Positions 29,362 to 39,427 are shown, numbered from the stretch's first letter. The stretch: 64,000 bases of DNA from Novipirellula artificiosorum (GCF_007860135.1 NZ_SJPV01000011.1:167875-231874), one strand, 5' to 3'. Notes: generated from the letters alone by a model not told the origin. Numbers and translations are program-made.

Positions 29362-29545
29362 GTCCTGAAACCTTTTCCGTGGGCTGCTCGAATGATTTGT
29401 CCCCCAACAAAGTAGGGGGCCAATGACAACAATTGACCAAGATACCCTCCAGGGATGGGTGATAACCTTGACGATCGTGCCGTGAACTAGCACAATCGTG
29501 CCAATTGCGGGGCTTTCTTGGATCGCGGAATGGGCCACGTCCTGC

Positions 29546-30976
29546 CTATTCCACCTGGCGTAGCTGCAAGGAGTCGACGATCGAATCGTCGGACAATGCG
29601 TTGGTGATCACGACCAACCACGTTCCTTCGGCGACCCACTTCTTGACTTTGAGGATTTCCAGCGAGTTGGCGATCGTTTCGGAAGGATCGTCAGAAAACT
29701 TCATCAGAAAAGGTTCAACGCCCCAGGGCAACAACAGTTGGCGAAACAGCGTCTCATCGTCCGTGAAGGCGTAGATCGGAATGCCTCGAGCGCGGAGGGC
29801 ACCAAGCACATAGGCCAAGAATCCGCTGCGAGTAAAAACGACGATGCCGGATTGGCCCAAGTCTTGCGCCAAGACGGCCGCAGCGCGAAGCATCTTTGCC
29901 TTGGGCGTTCGAAGTGCGATCGTGTCGTTCAATTCACATCGAAGCGTTGGTTCGGTGCTTCGAATGATTGACTTCAGCACTCCGACGGATTCGAGCGGGT
30001 AGGAACCGACCGTTGTTTCGCCTGACAACATGACCGCGTCGGCTTGTTCGCGCACCGCATTGCAGACGTCCGAAATCTCGGCTCGCGTTGGCATCGGCGA
30101 TTGGATCATGGATTCGAGCAGGTGGGTCGCGATGATCACCGGTTTTCCCTCGGCCTGACACACATCCACCAATTGCGTTTGCACCAAAGGCAATTTGTGG
30201 AAATCGATTTCGATTCCCAGGTCGCCGCGCGCGACCATGATCGCATCCGCCTCACGAACGATTTCGACCATGTTCCGAACACCCGCAGAATCTTCGATTT
30301 TCGCAACAATACGGGCTCGCGATCCCAGTTCCTGCAAAAAGGTCTTTAGCACGCGCACGTCAGCGGCTTCGCGCACAAAGGACAAGGCGACGAAATCGAT
30401 TCCAGCTTCGATCCCTGCACGCAAATCGGCTCGATCCTTATCCGTCAAGGACGGCAAGCCAACGTTCACCCCTGGCAGATTGATGTGTCTGCGCGAATGC
30501 AAAACGCCCGGCGTCAAAGCCTCGCACAAAACCGTATGTTGATCTTTCTCAAGGACTCGGAATCGAAGTAGCCCGCTGTCCACCAGCATCACGGTGCCGA
30601 CCTCGACATCGTTGGGAAGATCCGCATAGTTCACCGTCACGGAAGTGATGCCTGCGGGGCTGGGCAACTCATCGCGTGTTCGTAGGTGAAGCCGCGATCC
30701 GACCACCAATTCGACCGCGGGGTCGACAAGCCCGGTTCGAATCTCGGGGCCTTTGACATCCATCATCACGGCGACCTGACGCCCGACGTTCGTCGAGACT
30801 TCGCGAATGCGCCGGACCGTATCGGTGACCCATTGCTCGGTGCCATGAGCCATGTTCAACCGTACGACATCGACGCCGTCTGAAATCAGTTGAGAGAGCT
30901 TTTCCTTCGATTCGGTCGCTGGCCCCACCGTGGCGATAATCTTGGTGTGGCGAAACGTATAGGGAGTCGAATGCAT
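29546..30976 (-). CDS. pyk: Pyruvate kinase
   Basis: Transfers phosphate from phosphoenolpyruvate to ADP in glycolysis. The chosen ATG gives [20 protein letters not shown] and 476 residues, the usual length for the bacterial type; a GTG or TTG further up would add 24 unrelated residues. Motifs include VRLNMAHG, the active-site [11 protein letters not shown] and the [13 protein letters not shown] region. The C-terminal allosteric domain follows. Together with rhaA it marks a sugar-metabolism stretch, though the 184-bp gap makes one transcript uncertain. Confidence 0.96.
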   Translation of the reverse strand: MHSTPYTFRHTKIIATVGPATESKEKLSQLISDGVDVVRLNMAHGTEQWVTDTVRRIREVSTNVGRQVAVMMDVKGPEIRTGLVDPAVELVVGSRLHLRTRDELPSPAGITSVTVNYADLPNDVEVGTVMLVDSGLLRFRVLEKDQHTVLCEALTPGVLHSRRHINLPGVNVGLPSLTDKDRADLRAGIEAGIDFVALSFVREAADVRVLKTFLQELGSRARIVAKIEDSAGVRNMVEIVREADAIMVARGDLGIEIDFHKLPLVQTQLVDVCQAEGKPVIIATHLLESMIQSPMPTRAEISDVCNAVREQADAVMLSGETTVGSYPLESVGVLKSIIRSTEPTLRCELNDTIALRTPKAKMLRAAAVLAQDLGQSGIVVFTRSGFLAYVLGALRARGIPIYAFTDDETLFRQLLLPWGVEPFLMKFSDDPSETIANSLEILKVKKWVAEGTWLVVITNALSDDSIVDSLQLRQVE

Positions 30977-31320
30977 CAGCGTGGTTCCGCAAAAGAAGAA
31001 AAGTAGATCCAATCGAATTTCGACCGTGCGTGTCCGCCAACAAAGCAACGATGAAAAGACATTGCCAAATTAGAAGGAATGGGCGGAGCGATGAGGAGGG
31101 GGAACAGCGGTGAAATGGGGAGAAGCTCAGTGTTCCGATCGCCTGGAATCGCTTCGGTTTTGCAAACCCGCCTCAGGTCGATGTAACGGAGCAAATGACG
31201 CTCTAGCGATTCGCTGCGAAACGTTCCGACACGCTCCCGGGCAATCCAGAGTCCTCCACCACCTGCCACGGAACATCCCGTCGCGTTCGAGCCGGATCGC
31301 GAAGCCATTCCCGATTACCG
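30977..31320. other. 344-bp intergenic region
   Basis: Lies between the start of pyk and the stop of the octaheme cytochrome gene. I see no gene, repeat or clear hairpin. It presumably holds the pyk promoter. Confidence 0.5.
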
Positions 31321-33612
31321 TTATTGCTTCTGAAGTGCGTCCTTCTGCAATTTATCCATCAGCAGTTCGTAGGCCGTTTGGAATACTTCGGTGCTGGGTT
31401 CGAGCTCGCTGGCAGTTTTGAGTCTTTCGAGTGCCGCGTCGAACTCGCCGCTTAAGTAAAGGGCCAAACCGTAGCGATACTGGACGAACGCATTTTCGGG
31501 GGCCAATTTGGCATCGCGAGCCAGAAGCGGCAACTCTTGCTTTCGCAGTTGTTCGGCTCGCAACATCATTTCCATCGCCTGTTGGCCTTGGGTTTGAGCC
31601 GCCATGCCCTCCAACAACGCCGCCAGGTTGGTTCGGGGGCCGGTACTTTTGGGTTCCACTCGAATGGCGGTTTCGTAGGCCTCGATGGCTTCGCGGTAGC
31701 GGCCTTGCTGTTCGAGCAAAATCGCCCAGCCCATGTGGGCACCGCCACGATCCGCTGCAACCATCAACGTATCGTGGACTTCTTGGGTCGCCATTTCAAT
31801 CTGAGTTCGTTTCGAACCTGCCAATTGCTGATACGCCCCGGACGAGACCAGCACGCGGACCGCTTCGGTGCGAAGCAGTCGGTTGGGATGTTCTGCAAAA
31901 GGCACCAAATCGGCAATGGCTTGTTTCGGCGTGGCATTCATGTAGACACCGATGGCGGCAGCCCGAACCAGCGGATGCTCCGATTCGTTCTCCAAGAGCT
32001 CTTTCGCCTTGGGCAAGGCTTCGCGGATCCCCGCTTGGCCGAGTTCCGCGAGCGCCGTTGCACGGGCAATCTCCGGCGCGTTTTCGTTCGGCTGAGTGAC
32101 CAAACGCAACATCTTGCTGACCCCCTTCGCATCCCCACTGCGAAAGGCTGCCAAGGTTTCTGCAAAGTGTGGAGGTGTCAAACGTTCCTCGCCGTACCAT
32201 TCTTCGCAGGCCTCGTCGCACCACCGGTCGGTTTCGGCAATCACATCCGCAACCGGTTGATTGCCCTGCTCGGCCATCAACAGCCAATTTGCATATTCGT
32301 GCAACTGGTCCTGAGTTTCTTGCGGGAGTTTTTCCTTGCGGTCTTCCACATGACAACCGCTGCACGAATTGGGGGTCCCAGTTTTTACGGACAAATCAGG
32401 CCGCGGTACCCGCATGCTGTGGTCACGCCGTGGATCGATCGCCATGTAGGATGTTTCCGGCATATGACAATCGACACACATGGCACCCGGCGTACCGGGA
32501 TCGTGATGATGATGCGATGGGACGTCATACTTGCCTGCGGCATGTTGATGACACGAGGTGCAGGTTTCGTTATCAGGATGCTTCAGCTTGAGCGAGTGCG
32601 GGTCGTGACAATCGGTGCAGCGAACCCCTTGGTGAAACATCTTGCTTTGGATGAACGATCCATACACATAGACCTCATCTTTGATTTGGCCGTCGTCGTA
32701 ATAGGTTGACGGTTGCAGTAGTTCCAAGTTGTAGAAGTCGTGGTACTTGTCGCCTGGTCGAAAGCTTTCGTTGAGTACACCGCGACGGCTGTGGCATGGC
32801 GCACAGGTTTCGATTTGTGGATGGCTGTCTTCGCCCTTCAACGTTGCGAGTCCGTAGCCATAGTTTCGGTCCCAAAAGATCGACTTGTTGTTGGCTAATT
32901 CAACATGCAAACTGCCAGGACCATGGCAGGCTTCACAACTGACGTCAATTTCAGAATAGGTCGTGTGGTAGCGAGCGGTTTTGGGGTCAAACTTTTCTTG
33001 CAGGTTGGTGGAGTGGCATTCCGCGCACATGGTTTGCCAGCGTTGGGCGACACCGGTCCAATGCAGCGGATCATCCGGTTCCAACTTCTCAGGGACGTCT
33101 GGCGGACGGAGGTAAAACCATTCTTTTTTGACGGTATCCCAGGTGATTCGTAGTACCTGAACTCGAGCGACTTCATCCGCAGGCTGGTCTTCGGCCCGAT
33201 CAAATTCAACCATGTAGTTTTGCAGTGGCCGAATGCCGAACACATACTTGACTTCAAAGTCCTGCATTTGCCCGTCCTCGCCTTCGGTATGAACCATGAA
33301 CCGCTCGCCATCCCGATATAGCCGATTCACCAGTCCGTCGTGTTCAAAGGTCGCATCGTTGAAATCGCCCAAGACCGTTTCTTCGGTCGCAAGGTCCATC
33401 GCCATGTCATGGTCCGAGCCGATAAAAAGCTCGGATTCTTGCTGGTGACAATCGATACAGGCGGCGCGACCGACGAACGTGGGGTCGATTCCGAGTGGTT
33501 TTGCTGACCAGTAGTCCGCGAAAACCGCTCCGCCAACAAGCAGAACAAGAACGCTAAGGATCAGCCGAACGACAGGCCGTTTTTTTGCAGCAGTGGGGGT
33601 GGATTTGGACAA
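31321..33612 (-). CDS. Octaheme cytochrome c with TPR domain
   Basis: A 763-residue exported protein. After a basic start and a membrane helix (about residues 14-33) there are eight CxxCH heme sites, with first cysteines at 52, 196, 226, 270, 332, 351, 379 and 417. HxxH-rich stretches nearby can supply distal ligands. Residues about 500-590 read as HEAT-like repeats and 600-760 as tetratricopeptide repeats (for example AILLEQQGRYREAIEAYETA). Such cytochrome-TPR fusions are common in planctomycetes and their partners are mostly unknown. It may carry electrons outside the inner membrane and bind another protein by its repeats. Confidence 0.9.
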   Translation of the reverse strand: MSKSTPTAAKKRPVVRLILSVLVLLVGGAVFADYWSAKPLGIDPTFVGRAACIDCHQQESELFIGSDHDMAMDLATEETVLGDFNDATFEHDGLVNRLYRDGERFMVHTEGEDGQMQDFEVKYVFGIRPLQNYMVEFDRAEDQPADEVARVQVLRITWDTVKKEWFYLRPPDVPEKLEPDDPLHWTGVAQRWQTMCAECHSTNLQEKFDPKTARYHTTYSEIDVSCEACHGPGSLHVELANNKSIFWDRNYGYGLATLKGEDSHPQIETCAPCHSRRGVLNESFRPGDKYHDFYNLELLQPSTYYDDGQIKDEVYVYGSFIQSKMFHQGVRCTDCHDPHSLKLKHPDNETCTSCHQHAAGKYDVPSHHHHDPGTPGAMCVDCHMPETSYMAIDPRRDHSMRVPRPDLSVKTGTPNSCSGCHVEDRKEKLPQETQDQLHEYANWLLMAEQGNQPVADVIAETDRWCDEACEEWYGEERLTPPHFAETLAAFRSGDAKGVSKMLRLVTQPNENAPEIARATALAELGQAGIREALPKAKELLENESEHPLVRAAAIGVYMNATPKQAIADLVPFAEHPNRLLRTEAVRVLVSSGAYQQLAGSKRTQIEMATQEVHDTLMVAADRGGAHMGWAILLEQQGRYREAIEAYETAIRVEPKSTGPRTNLAALLEGMAAQTQGQQAMEMMLRAEQLRKQELPLLARDAKLAPENAFVQYRYGLALYLSGEFDAALERLKTASELEPSTEVFQTAYELLMDKLQKDALQKQ

Positions 33613-33698
33613 CAGAAGAAGCGGTAGAAAACCGTTTTAGGAGGGGGGACAAAAAGAAACAGCAATTGGGCAAGGGCAGCCTGATGACTGTCTTGGCA

Positions 33699-33825
33699 AG
33701 TGGACCTTCAGCATTGAATTTTAGGGTAGTGGATTTCGCCAGAAATCCGTAACTCAAATGTTCTTAGGGGCTTCTGGCGAAGTCCACTACGTCCCAACTC
33801 GCAGTTTTAACCTTGACGGTCCACT
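33699..33825 (-). repeat. MITE-like repeat, copy C (inverted)
   Basis: Same 127-bp length as copy A but in the opposite orientation, with AGTGGACC at the left edge and TGACGGTCCACT at 33814-33825. The left terminal repeat has a one-base change. It occupies most of the 329-bp gap between the cytochrome gene and the downstream repeat-protein gene, in which no gene was seen. Confidence 0.8.
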
Positions 33826-33941
33826 CGTGCGACAAACAATCTCTCAGGACGCATCTACCCCGCGTCGGACGACCCAGGGTTTTGTGCAGTTCTGACGATT
33901 ATACATCGCCAGTCGAAAAAGGGCGAAGCCTGTTTGAGGGC

Positions 33942-34484
33942 CTATTCCAAAATCCTGACCGCTTCTTGCCTCATTTCCTTAACCAGCCCGACCGTTGATT
34001 CGTTGTCCGAGTCCAATTTTTCGAGCAAGCGTGCAGCCTTCAGCAAGCATTCGGCCGCTCGCGCGCGTCGCGTGACCGATTCCTGAGAGCCTTGTTTGAC
34101 AACGGGATTGCCATAAATATCCAGATTCGGATCCAATGACGATCCGTCCAAAACGCTGTCCTGAGCGACGAAGGCTTCAGCAAAACTCTTGGCGATCGGG
34201 TCTTCCGTTTTGTCTGCGGCTCCGTGTAACTCTGGCATCACGGGCAAATCTGGCATCACGGGCAAATCTGGCATCACAGGCTCAAGAGGTCCCGGAATGG
34301 TGGCTGCTGCGGGTGCCGGATTCATGGTGGGTGCCGGATTCATGGTGGGTGCCGGATTCATGGTGGGTGCCGGATTCATGGTGGGTGCCGGATTCATGGT
34401 GGGTGGTTGTGCGACCACGATCGAAATGGCGGTGACCAAGCCGAGTGTGACCCCAAACGGGAAGAATCGTTTCGAAGCAATCAT
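33942..34484 (-). CDS. Secreted hexapeptide-repeat protein
   Basis: A 180-residue product with a signal-peptide-like start (MIASKRFFPFGVTLGLVTAI) followed by five copies of the hexapeptide PTMNPA and three of MPDLPV-type repeats. The last 100 residues are predicted helical and contain a likely coiled coil (AAECLLKAARLLEKLDSDN). No known family. It is the last gene in line behind the GTPase/ExbB-like genes, 119 bp downstream on the same strand, so it may or may not be part of that operon. Confidence 0.75.
   Translation of the reverse strand: MIASKRFFPFGVTLGLVTAISIVVAQPPTMNPAPTMNPAPTMNPAPTMNPAPTMNPAPAAATIPGPLEPVMPDLPVMPDLPVMPELHGAADKTEDPIAKSFAEAFVAQDSVLDGSSLDPNLDIYGNPVVKQGSQESVTRRARAAECLLKAARLLEKLDSDNESTVGLVKEMRQEAVRILE
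34231..34284 (+). repeat. 18-bp tandem repeat, three units
   Basis: Three units of TCTGGCATCACGGGCAAA (third unit diverged) lie in frame within the secreted repeat-protein gene and encode six-residue repeats. A variable number of units between strains would be expected. Confidence 0.85.
34312..34401 (+). repeat. 18-bp tandem repeat, five units
   Basis: Five identical units of GGTGCCGGATTCATGGTG, in frame with the secreted repeat-protein gene, encode PTMNPA hexapeptides on the minus strand. Units begin at 34312, 34330, 34348, 34366 and 34384. The identity of the units shows recent expansion or active homogenisation. Confidence 0.9.
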
Positions 34485-34603
34485 GACGGTAAAGGATGGT
34501 TTAAAGTGGTGATTCCGGGGACGGCCTAAAATTTTGGCGAGTTCCGCTACCCCAAAAGCAAGACGGGATGATGCACTAGGGCTTCGACGTCAATATGGAT
34601 GGG

Positions 34604-35407
34604 TTAGCGTCCCGTCTCAGGAGGGGCGGGGGGTTTGCCGCCTGGTGGCCTGGGCCCAGGCTTCGGCGCCGGTTGCCTCGTTCGTGCCGTGGGGCGTCGC
34701 TTAATGGGGGCCAATGCATGTTGTGCCTGATAGGCGACCTGGGCGATCAGCGAATCGACGCGATTTCGACAAATCGCATAGGCAGCGAGCGCTGGAATGG
34801 CAACGACCAAACCACCAACGGTGGTGACGAGTGCTTGATAAATTCCCTCGGCCAGATCTCCTGCTCCGGCGGCGCCGCGAGTGGTTGCGACTTGCTGGAA
34901 GGCAAAGATCATCCCTGTGACGGTGCCAAGCAACCCCACCATTGGGGCGATATTGCCGATCACCGACAAGTATTCGATTCGCCGCATCAAACGCGCGGCT
35001 TGTTCGGCGAGCGAATCCTCGACCGCCTTTTCAACTTCGCGCCATCCAAACTCCAGTTCGGTCAGCCCCGACAAGAGTACCACGCTCAATACACTCGGCT
35101 GACGCCGACACGCAGCATCGGCCTCGGCAGGTCGGCCGTTGAGCAACGATTGCCGAACGGCGTCACTGACCCCTTCGGGAAGAATTTCCGTTCGACGAAG
35201 CGTCATCAGTTGATCAAACACCAAGTAGGCCGCTGCGACGCTGAGTGCAACGAGGACAAGCAGGATCATCAACCCCACGACACCACCGCTAAAAACAATC
35301 TCGAACAGCCCGGCTTGCTCGGGTGGCGACGGTTGTGATTCGTTGGGGTTTGTTTGGGCCAGCACTGCGACCATGCGGATCGAGTGAAGCGTGACATCCA
35401 TGTTCAT
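34604..35407 (-). CDS. MotA/TolQ/ExbB-type channel protein
   Basis: The 267-residue protein has an N-terminal membrane segment (about 38-64), a cytoplasmic stretch, and the MotA/TolQ/ExbB domain at about 140-215 with two further helices (LSVIGNIAPMVGLLGTVTGM and ALVTTVGGLVVAIPALAAYA). The TVT and TTVGG threonines that line the ion path in this family are present. A Pro-rich basic tail ends the protein. Such channels normally work with an ExbD/TolR/MotB partner, but no such gene is here. Its start codon overlaps the stop of the preceding GTPase gene (ATGA), suggesting translational coupling. Confidence 0.88.
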   Translation of the reverse strand: MNMDVTLHSIRMVAVLAQTNPNESQPSPPEQAGLFEIVFSGGVVGLMILLVLVALSVAAAYLVFDQLMTLRRTEILPEGVSDAVRQSLLNGRPAEADAACRRQPSVLSVVLLSGLTELEFGWREVEKAVEDSLAEQAARLMRRIEYLSVIGNIAPMVGLLGTVTGMIFAFQQVATTRGAAGAGDLAEGIYQALVTTVGGLVVAIPALAAYAICRNRVDSLIAQVAYQAQHALAPIKRRPTARTRQPAPKPGPRPPGGKPPAPPETGR

Positions 35408-37290
35408 TCCTTCTCCGATTTTTCGGCGGCGCCGACCGACAGCAAAAATTCGGCATCGGCCAAGAGGGGATCCTCCCAGCGTAAACGCAACACCCCCTGT
35501 TTTTGAAGATGGCTAATGGCGAAATCGTGTTTTCCGCGAATTCCTTCCTCTGCCCTTTGAACTCGCCGGCGGCCTTGAGAGTAGGACAGGACCAGCATCG
35601 AGAAAATTGCGGTGGGAAGCAAGGACAAGAGCAGACTGGTCAACATCATCGCCAAGTCAGGGCGTGGGAAGCTCTCGAGATCCCCCTGCAAATTCCGCAG
35701 CGTCATGAAGCTGGCGTCGAAGTAGCCTCGGTAAAGCGCGACCACGGGGCCTGCCATCAACCCCCAGAACACCATGGTACCGATCAAGGCGAACAGGAAA
35801 GCGGTGAACCGCGAAATCGACACGCGTTCGACCTCCTCGTCAAAAATCCGCTGCGACATCTCCTGCAGCGAATCGATCCCGCCTAAGTAGGCGACCTGAG
35901 TCCGCGAATCGTCGTCGAGCGTGGGTGTCGCGGACGCCGAAGGGGAGCCCTGTTTGCGTAAATCTGCCAACTCGCTACGAAAACGTGAAGCGAGCGGGCC
36001 GAGTCGATCCGAAACGGCTGCGGCGCTGCGTTGACGAAGGCCCTCGCGAATATCTTGTTCGGCACCTTGTTGAGCGGTCAAATTCTTGGTGCTGGTCCAG
36101 ACCGCGCCGATCAATGACGGCAGGGAACCCGACAGTGAGATCATCACTCGGTCCCATGCTCCATGAGTCAGATTCAATAACCCCAACTGGGATCGATAGG
36201 GAAACCAAATGGCGGACGTTTCCGCCAGCAGTGCAAGCCGCAGCCTCGCTCGTACCGCCGCGCGCAACGGGCCACCACCGCCGACGAGTGTCTCGGCGAC
36301 CTGCGTCGGGATTTCCCTCGCTTCACGGTTAATCCGTCGTACCGCCGAGGTTAACCCAGGCAACTGGTCACTCATCACGCCATGGAGTGCGTTTCGGAAG
36401 CGAGCGTCGAGTGCTGACAAACGAGCGCTGCGGCGCCGGTCGCCTTCCCATAATTGACCGAGTTCCGTTTCCAATCGTGATCCGATCTCTTCCGCAGCCG
36501 CGGCTGCAACCTTGGATTCGCTGCGCCCTTCGATTTCAAAGTCTTCGATCACGATCGGTCGGGCGATCATGCTGGTGGGCGCCAATTCTCGCATCCGTCG
36601 CGAAAAAGCTTCCATGTCGGCGTCAAGCAAATCGTCGTGGTCTCGAACGGCGTTGACGAGCGGGATGACCACGCTGCCCTCACTTGCTTCGGCCAACATG
36701 CCAACCGATTGGCTGCGAAGTTGATCACGGCGCACGACCAGCAGGATGGCGGACGCGAGCGATATCGCTCGAGCCGCAACGGCCGCGATCTTTTGACGAT
36801 CGTCGGTCGCTCCCGGCGCATCGACCATCATGTAGGGCATCCCGATCGGTTGCATGTGCTTCGCGTCGCAATGCAAGTACAGTTCGAATCGCGAATCCAA
36901 ATCGGCGGGTGGACTCGGGCCGATCCAGACCAATTTCTCGGTGGCTTCGTCCACGTTGTTACCGCTGCGAATCGATGCTGCGACAGGCGATTGGCGTACC
37001 ATTTGACGCACCAACCACGACTTGCCTTGTCCGGTCGCACCGACAATCGCCACCACGGTTGCACCCCGGTTGCGATCCTCCAAGATCATGCGTCTCGCTT
37101 CGGCGTGTTCATCGCAAAGCTCGAGTACCTCACGCCCCGCCGGGCTGTCGGCCAGCACATGGCTTGCACTCTGTCGAACGCGGCGCAGGAAATGATCCCC
37201 CGGTTGATGGGTCCATCGGTCTTCTCCGGTTGAGTCGATGGAATCCAGAGGGACATGATTGGATTTAGGTTGCACGAGCAGAACCTTCAC
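35404..37290 (-). CDS. Membrane-anchored P-loop GTPase-like protein B
   Basis: A 628-residue protein with a Walker A motif GATGQGKS (84-91) and a DAPG motif at 157-160, which is the G3 form of dynamin-like and TrmE-Era GTPases. I find no clear NKxD; LVNAVRDHDD at about 212-221 may stand in for it. The middle part is long and helical. Two membrane helices lie near the C-terminus (about 497-520 and 548-571). The start is a GTG overlapping the previous gene by 26 nt; a GTG five codons later, 8 nt after GAAGG, is equally good. It is paired with GTPase A and coupled to the ExbB-like gene. Resemblance to bacterial dynamin-like proteins is inference. Confidence 0.82.
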   Translation of the reverse strand: MKVLLVQPKSNHVPLDSIDSTGEDRWTHQPGDHFLRRVRQSASHVLADSPAGREVLELCDEHAEARRMILEDRNRGATVVAIVGATGQGKSWLVRQMVRQSPVAASIRSGNNVDEATEKLVWIGPSPPADLDSRFELYLHCDAKHMQPIGMPYMMVDAPGATDDRQKIAAVAARAISLASAILLVVRRDQLRSQSVGMLAEASEGSVVIPLVNAVRDHDDLLDADMEAFSRRMRELAPTSMIARPIVIEDFEIEGRSESKVAAAAAEEIGSRLETELGQLWEGDRRRSARLSALDARFRNALHGVMSDQLPGLTSAVRRINREAREIPTQVAETLVGGGGPLRAAVRARLRLALLAETSAIWFPYRSQLGLLNLTHGAWDRVMISLSGSLPSLIGAVWTSTKNLTAQQGAEQDIREGLRQRSAAAVSDRLGPLASRFRSELADLRKQGSPSASATPTLDDDSRTQVAYLGGIDSLQEMSQRIFDEEVERVSISRFTAFLFALIGTMVFWGLMAGPVVALYRGYFDASFMTLRNLQGDLESFPRPDLAMMLTSLLLSLLPTAIFSMLVLSYSQGRRRVQRAEEGIRGKHDFAISHLQKQGVLRLRWEDPLLADAEFLLSVGAAEKSEKE

Positions 37291-39385
37291 TACGAGGCAG
37301 ACGCTGCTTCAATTCTTCTCGAAACTCGTCTCGTATACGATACACTGCCAAGGTTGGCCCGACCGCCTCTCGACGAACAATCTGAGAAAGCGGCAGGGTC
37401 ACGTTCGACTGGCTGACTTTGATGGTGACGGGTTCTTCCAGTCGGTTGACACCCAGCGAATCACTCAGTGCTGCATGAAAGTCGGCCAATTGTTGCTTGG
37501 CCGCTTGTTGGCCCACGTTTCGGGTGTTCGCACCACCGGCCCAGAGTGCGGATAACGTGGTCAAGCCGAGGGCGGCAAACAGTTCGGGAATCGATGCGGA
37601 TGCAAGCACCATGGTTCCACCAAAGTCGATCGGTATCATCAACACACCGCCAAATGCTGCCAACATGGCCGCCAGCGGCGTCAATCCCGCAGCCAATTTC
37701 TTGTGCATGGGAACCTCGGCCCACATCTGGCGAACGGCTTCATCGAGCCTTCGTGGGTCGAGGCTGGTGAAGTCGTCTCGTCCAAACCGCGAGATCGCTG
37801 CTTCGGATGCTTCCGTCAACCGTTTGATATCCGGATCGACTTCGTCGCCAAACCAATGGGGTAACGAACTGGTGCCACCGAACCGATCGATCGCGACGTT
37901 CAAACGTTCCGGTGTCATCAATCCACCGTACTCGCCACGACGGAATTTATCCTTGATCTCCGTTGCCGTTCGTTGTGCGAGCGCCGACGGAGTCAGTTGG
38001 CGAATGAAATCTCCTGCACCGCCAAGTATCCGCCGCATCCTCGCATTCATCCGTACTCCCCAACGAGCGTACCAGGGCGCCGTGATTGCAAACGACTCGG
38101 AAAGCTGGCGGACGATGCGTTCGGATTGGTGCAATCTTAACTCGATCACTTCGCCACCGACCTGGCGATGCGCAAAGAATTCGAGCGCTGCCTGCATCAA
38201 GCAATGTTGAGCCTTCGTCGTCGCCGCGATCGACTTGTCCGCATCTTGATCGATCAGGGTCAGCCCACGGTTCCAAATCACCGCGCGCAGACTCGATTGC
38301 AAGGCAATTCGGAATTTCTCAAACAGTTGTGCTCGATCTAGCCGACTCGGTAGCGCTTGTAGCAAGCGTTCCTTGGGAATGGCCGCTGGCGGATTGTTGT
38401 CGGGATTCGATGTCACGGAAAAGAACACCGGTAACAGTTCCGCATCTGGGTCGATTGCGACTGATGGGGTGGATTCATCGACGGTCGGAATAAACGGACG
38501 GCTTGCGGGGACGTCAAAGTCGTAGGCTGCATAGATCGTTTCAATGCCGTACGTTTTGCTTAGCGACGAGAACGTTTCGTACACTTGATCCGGTGTTTGC
38601 CGAGGGCGAACCTTGTTGACCGCTAACATCCTCGGGACTCCCGGCATCAGATCCGATGCAATTCGCAGTAAATCACCAAGGGTTGCATCGCGAGACGATT
38701 CAGCGGATGTGACGATCAAAAAAGCGGAACAGAGCGCCGCGGCTCGTCCCAACAACTCACGTCGGATCTCAGGGGATCCCAGACCGAACGCTTCGTCCGA
38801 AACGATGTCAGGGCAATCCAACAACCCAACTCCCGCTTCGTCCAAACCCGAATCGGTAGCGATCAGAGGGACGCCGAGTGAATCCGCATTGCCACCTTGA
38901 TTGTTGTATTGGCGATGAGCGTCACGCGGGTCCTCCGCCAACATCTCGGGGGGATTGCCGATAGCGTCGCCAATGCGGCTGAGCAGCAGTCCCCAAAGCT
39001 CGGCGTCCTGTTGCCATTGTTTGGGGAGCCATAACACGAAGCGATGTGTGCCTTGATCATTACTAGGCCCGCGAAGTGTTCGCGTTCGTCCGGCTTCGCT
39101 CAGGTAGGTCGCCACCAAGCTCGTTTTGCCACTATTGAGCATTCCTGCAACCGCGACGACAGGCCAATTGACCAATTGTGATGCGGAATGCACTTGTCGG
39201 CCGCAGGCAAGGATGTCGTGGACCACCGAGGCGTCGACCCGCCGAACCGATGCCAAGTAGCTCTCGCGCGACTCGGCGGGGAAGCTGCACTGTGCCGCGG
39301 CCCGTCGGTCGTCGTCTTCAAGTAACGACAGCAAGCCCGGCCAGTCGATCGGCTGTTCTTCGATTTTGCGTCGTTTACCAAACAT
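37265..39385 (-). CDS. Membrane-anchored P-loop GTPase-like protein A
   Basis: A 706-residue protein. The G1 loop is GMLNSGKTS at 81-89, G3 is DCPDI at 190-194 and a G4-like NKVR occurs at 257-260, where the usual Asp is Arg. These fit a dynamin-like or septin-type GTPase, but the nucleotide pocket seems modified. A long helical middle part follows, then a hydrophobic pair of segments (about 567-618) and a C-terminal extension of about 90 residues. It lies 42 bp behind the Ser/Thr kinase and ends inside the start of GTPase B. The family is not one I can name. Confidence 0.82.
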   Translation of the reverse strand: MFGKRRKIEEQPIDWPGLLSLLEDDDRRAAAQCSFPAESRESYLASVRRVDASVVHDILACGRQVHSASQLVNWPVVAVAGMLNSGKTSLVATYLSEAGRTRTLRGPSNDQGTHRFVLWLPKQWQQDAELWGLLLSRIGDAIGNPPEMLAEDPRDAHRQYNNQGGNADSLGVPLIATDSGLDEAGVGLLDCPDIVSDEAFGLGSPEIRRELLGRAAALCSAFLIVTSAESSRDATLGDLLRIASDLMPGVPRMLAVNKVRPRQTPDQVYETFSSLSKTYGIETIYAAYDFDVPASRPFIPTVDESTPSVAIDPDAELLPVFFSVTSNPDNNPPAAIPKERLLQALPSRLDRAQLFEKFRIALQSSLRAVIWNRGLTLIDQDADKSIAATTKAQHCLMQAALEFFAHRQVGGEVIELRLHQSERIVRQLSESFAITAPWYARWGVRMNARMRRILGGAGDFIRQLTPSALAQRTATEIKDKFRRGEYGGLMTPERLNVAIDRFGGTSSLPHWFGDEVDPDIKRLTEASEAAISRFGRDDFTSLDPRRLDEAVRQMWAEVPMHKKLAAGLTPLAAMLAAFGGVLMIPIDFGGTMVLASASIPELFAALGLTTLSALWAGGANTRNVGQQAAKQQLADFHAALSDSLGVNRLEEPVTIKVSQSNVTLPLSQIVRREAVGPTLAVYRIRDEFREELKQRLPRSEGSARAT

Positions 39386-39427
39386 GAAAAGTACTAAGAA
39401 CGTGTCTTGAAAAGCGGCACGACCTCC

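Noticed and set aside
31537-32709. A 390-codon plus-strand frame opposite the octaheme cytochrome
   Set aside because: It is a shadow of the heme-rich gene; conserved CxxCH sites are all on the minus strand.
34231-34402. CRISPR-like repeat array
   Set aside because: The units are directly adjacent with no spacers and in frame within a coding gene, so they are minisatellites, not CRISPR.
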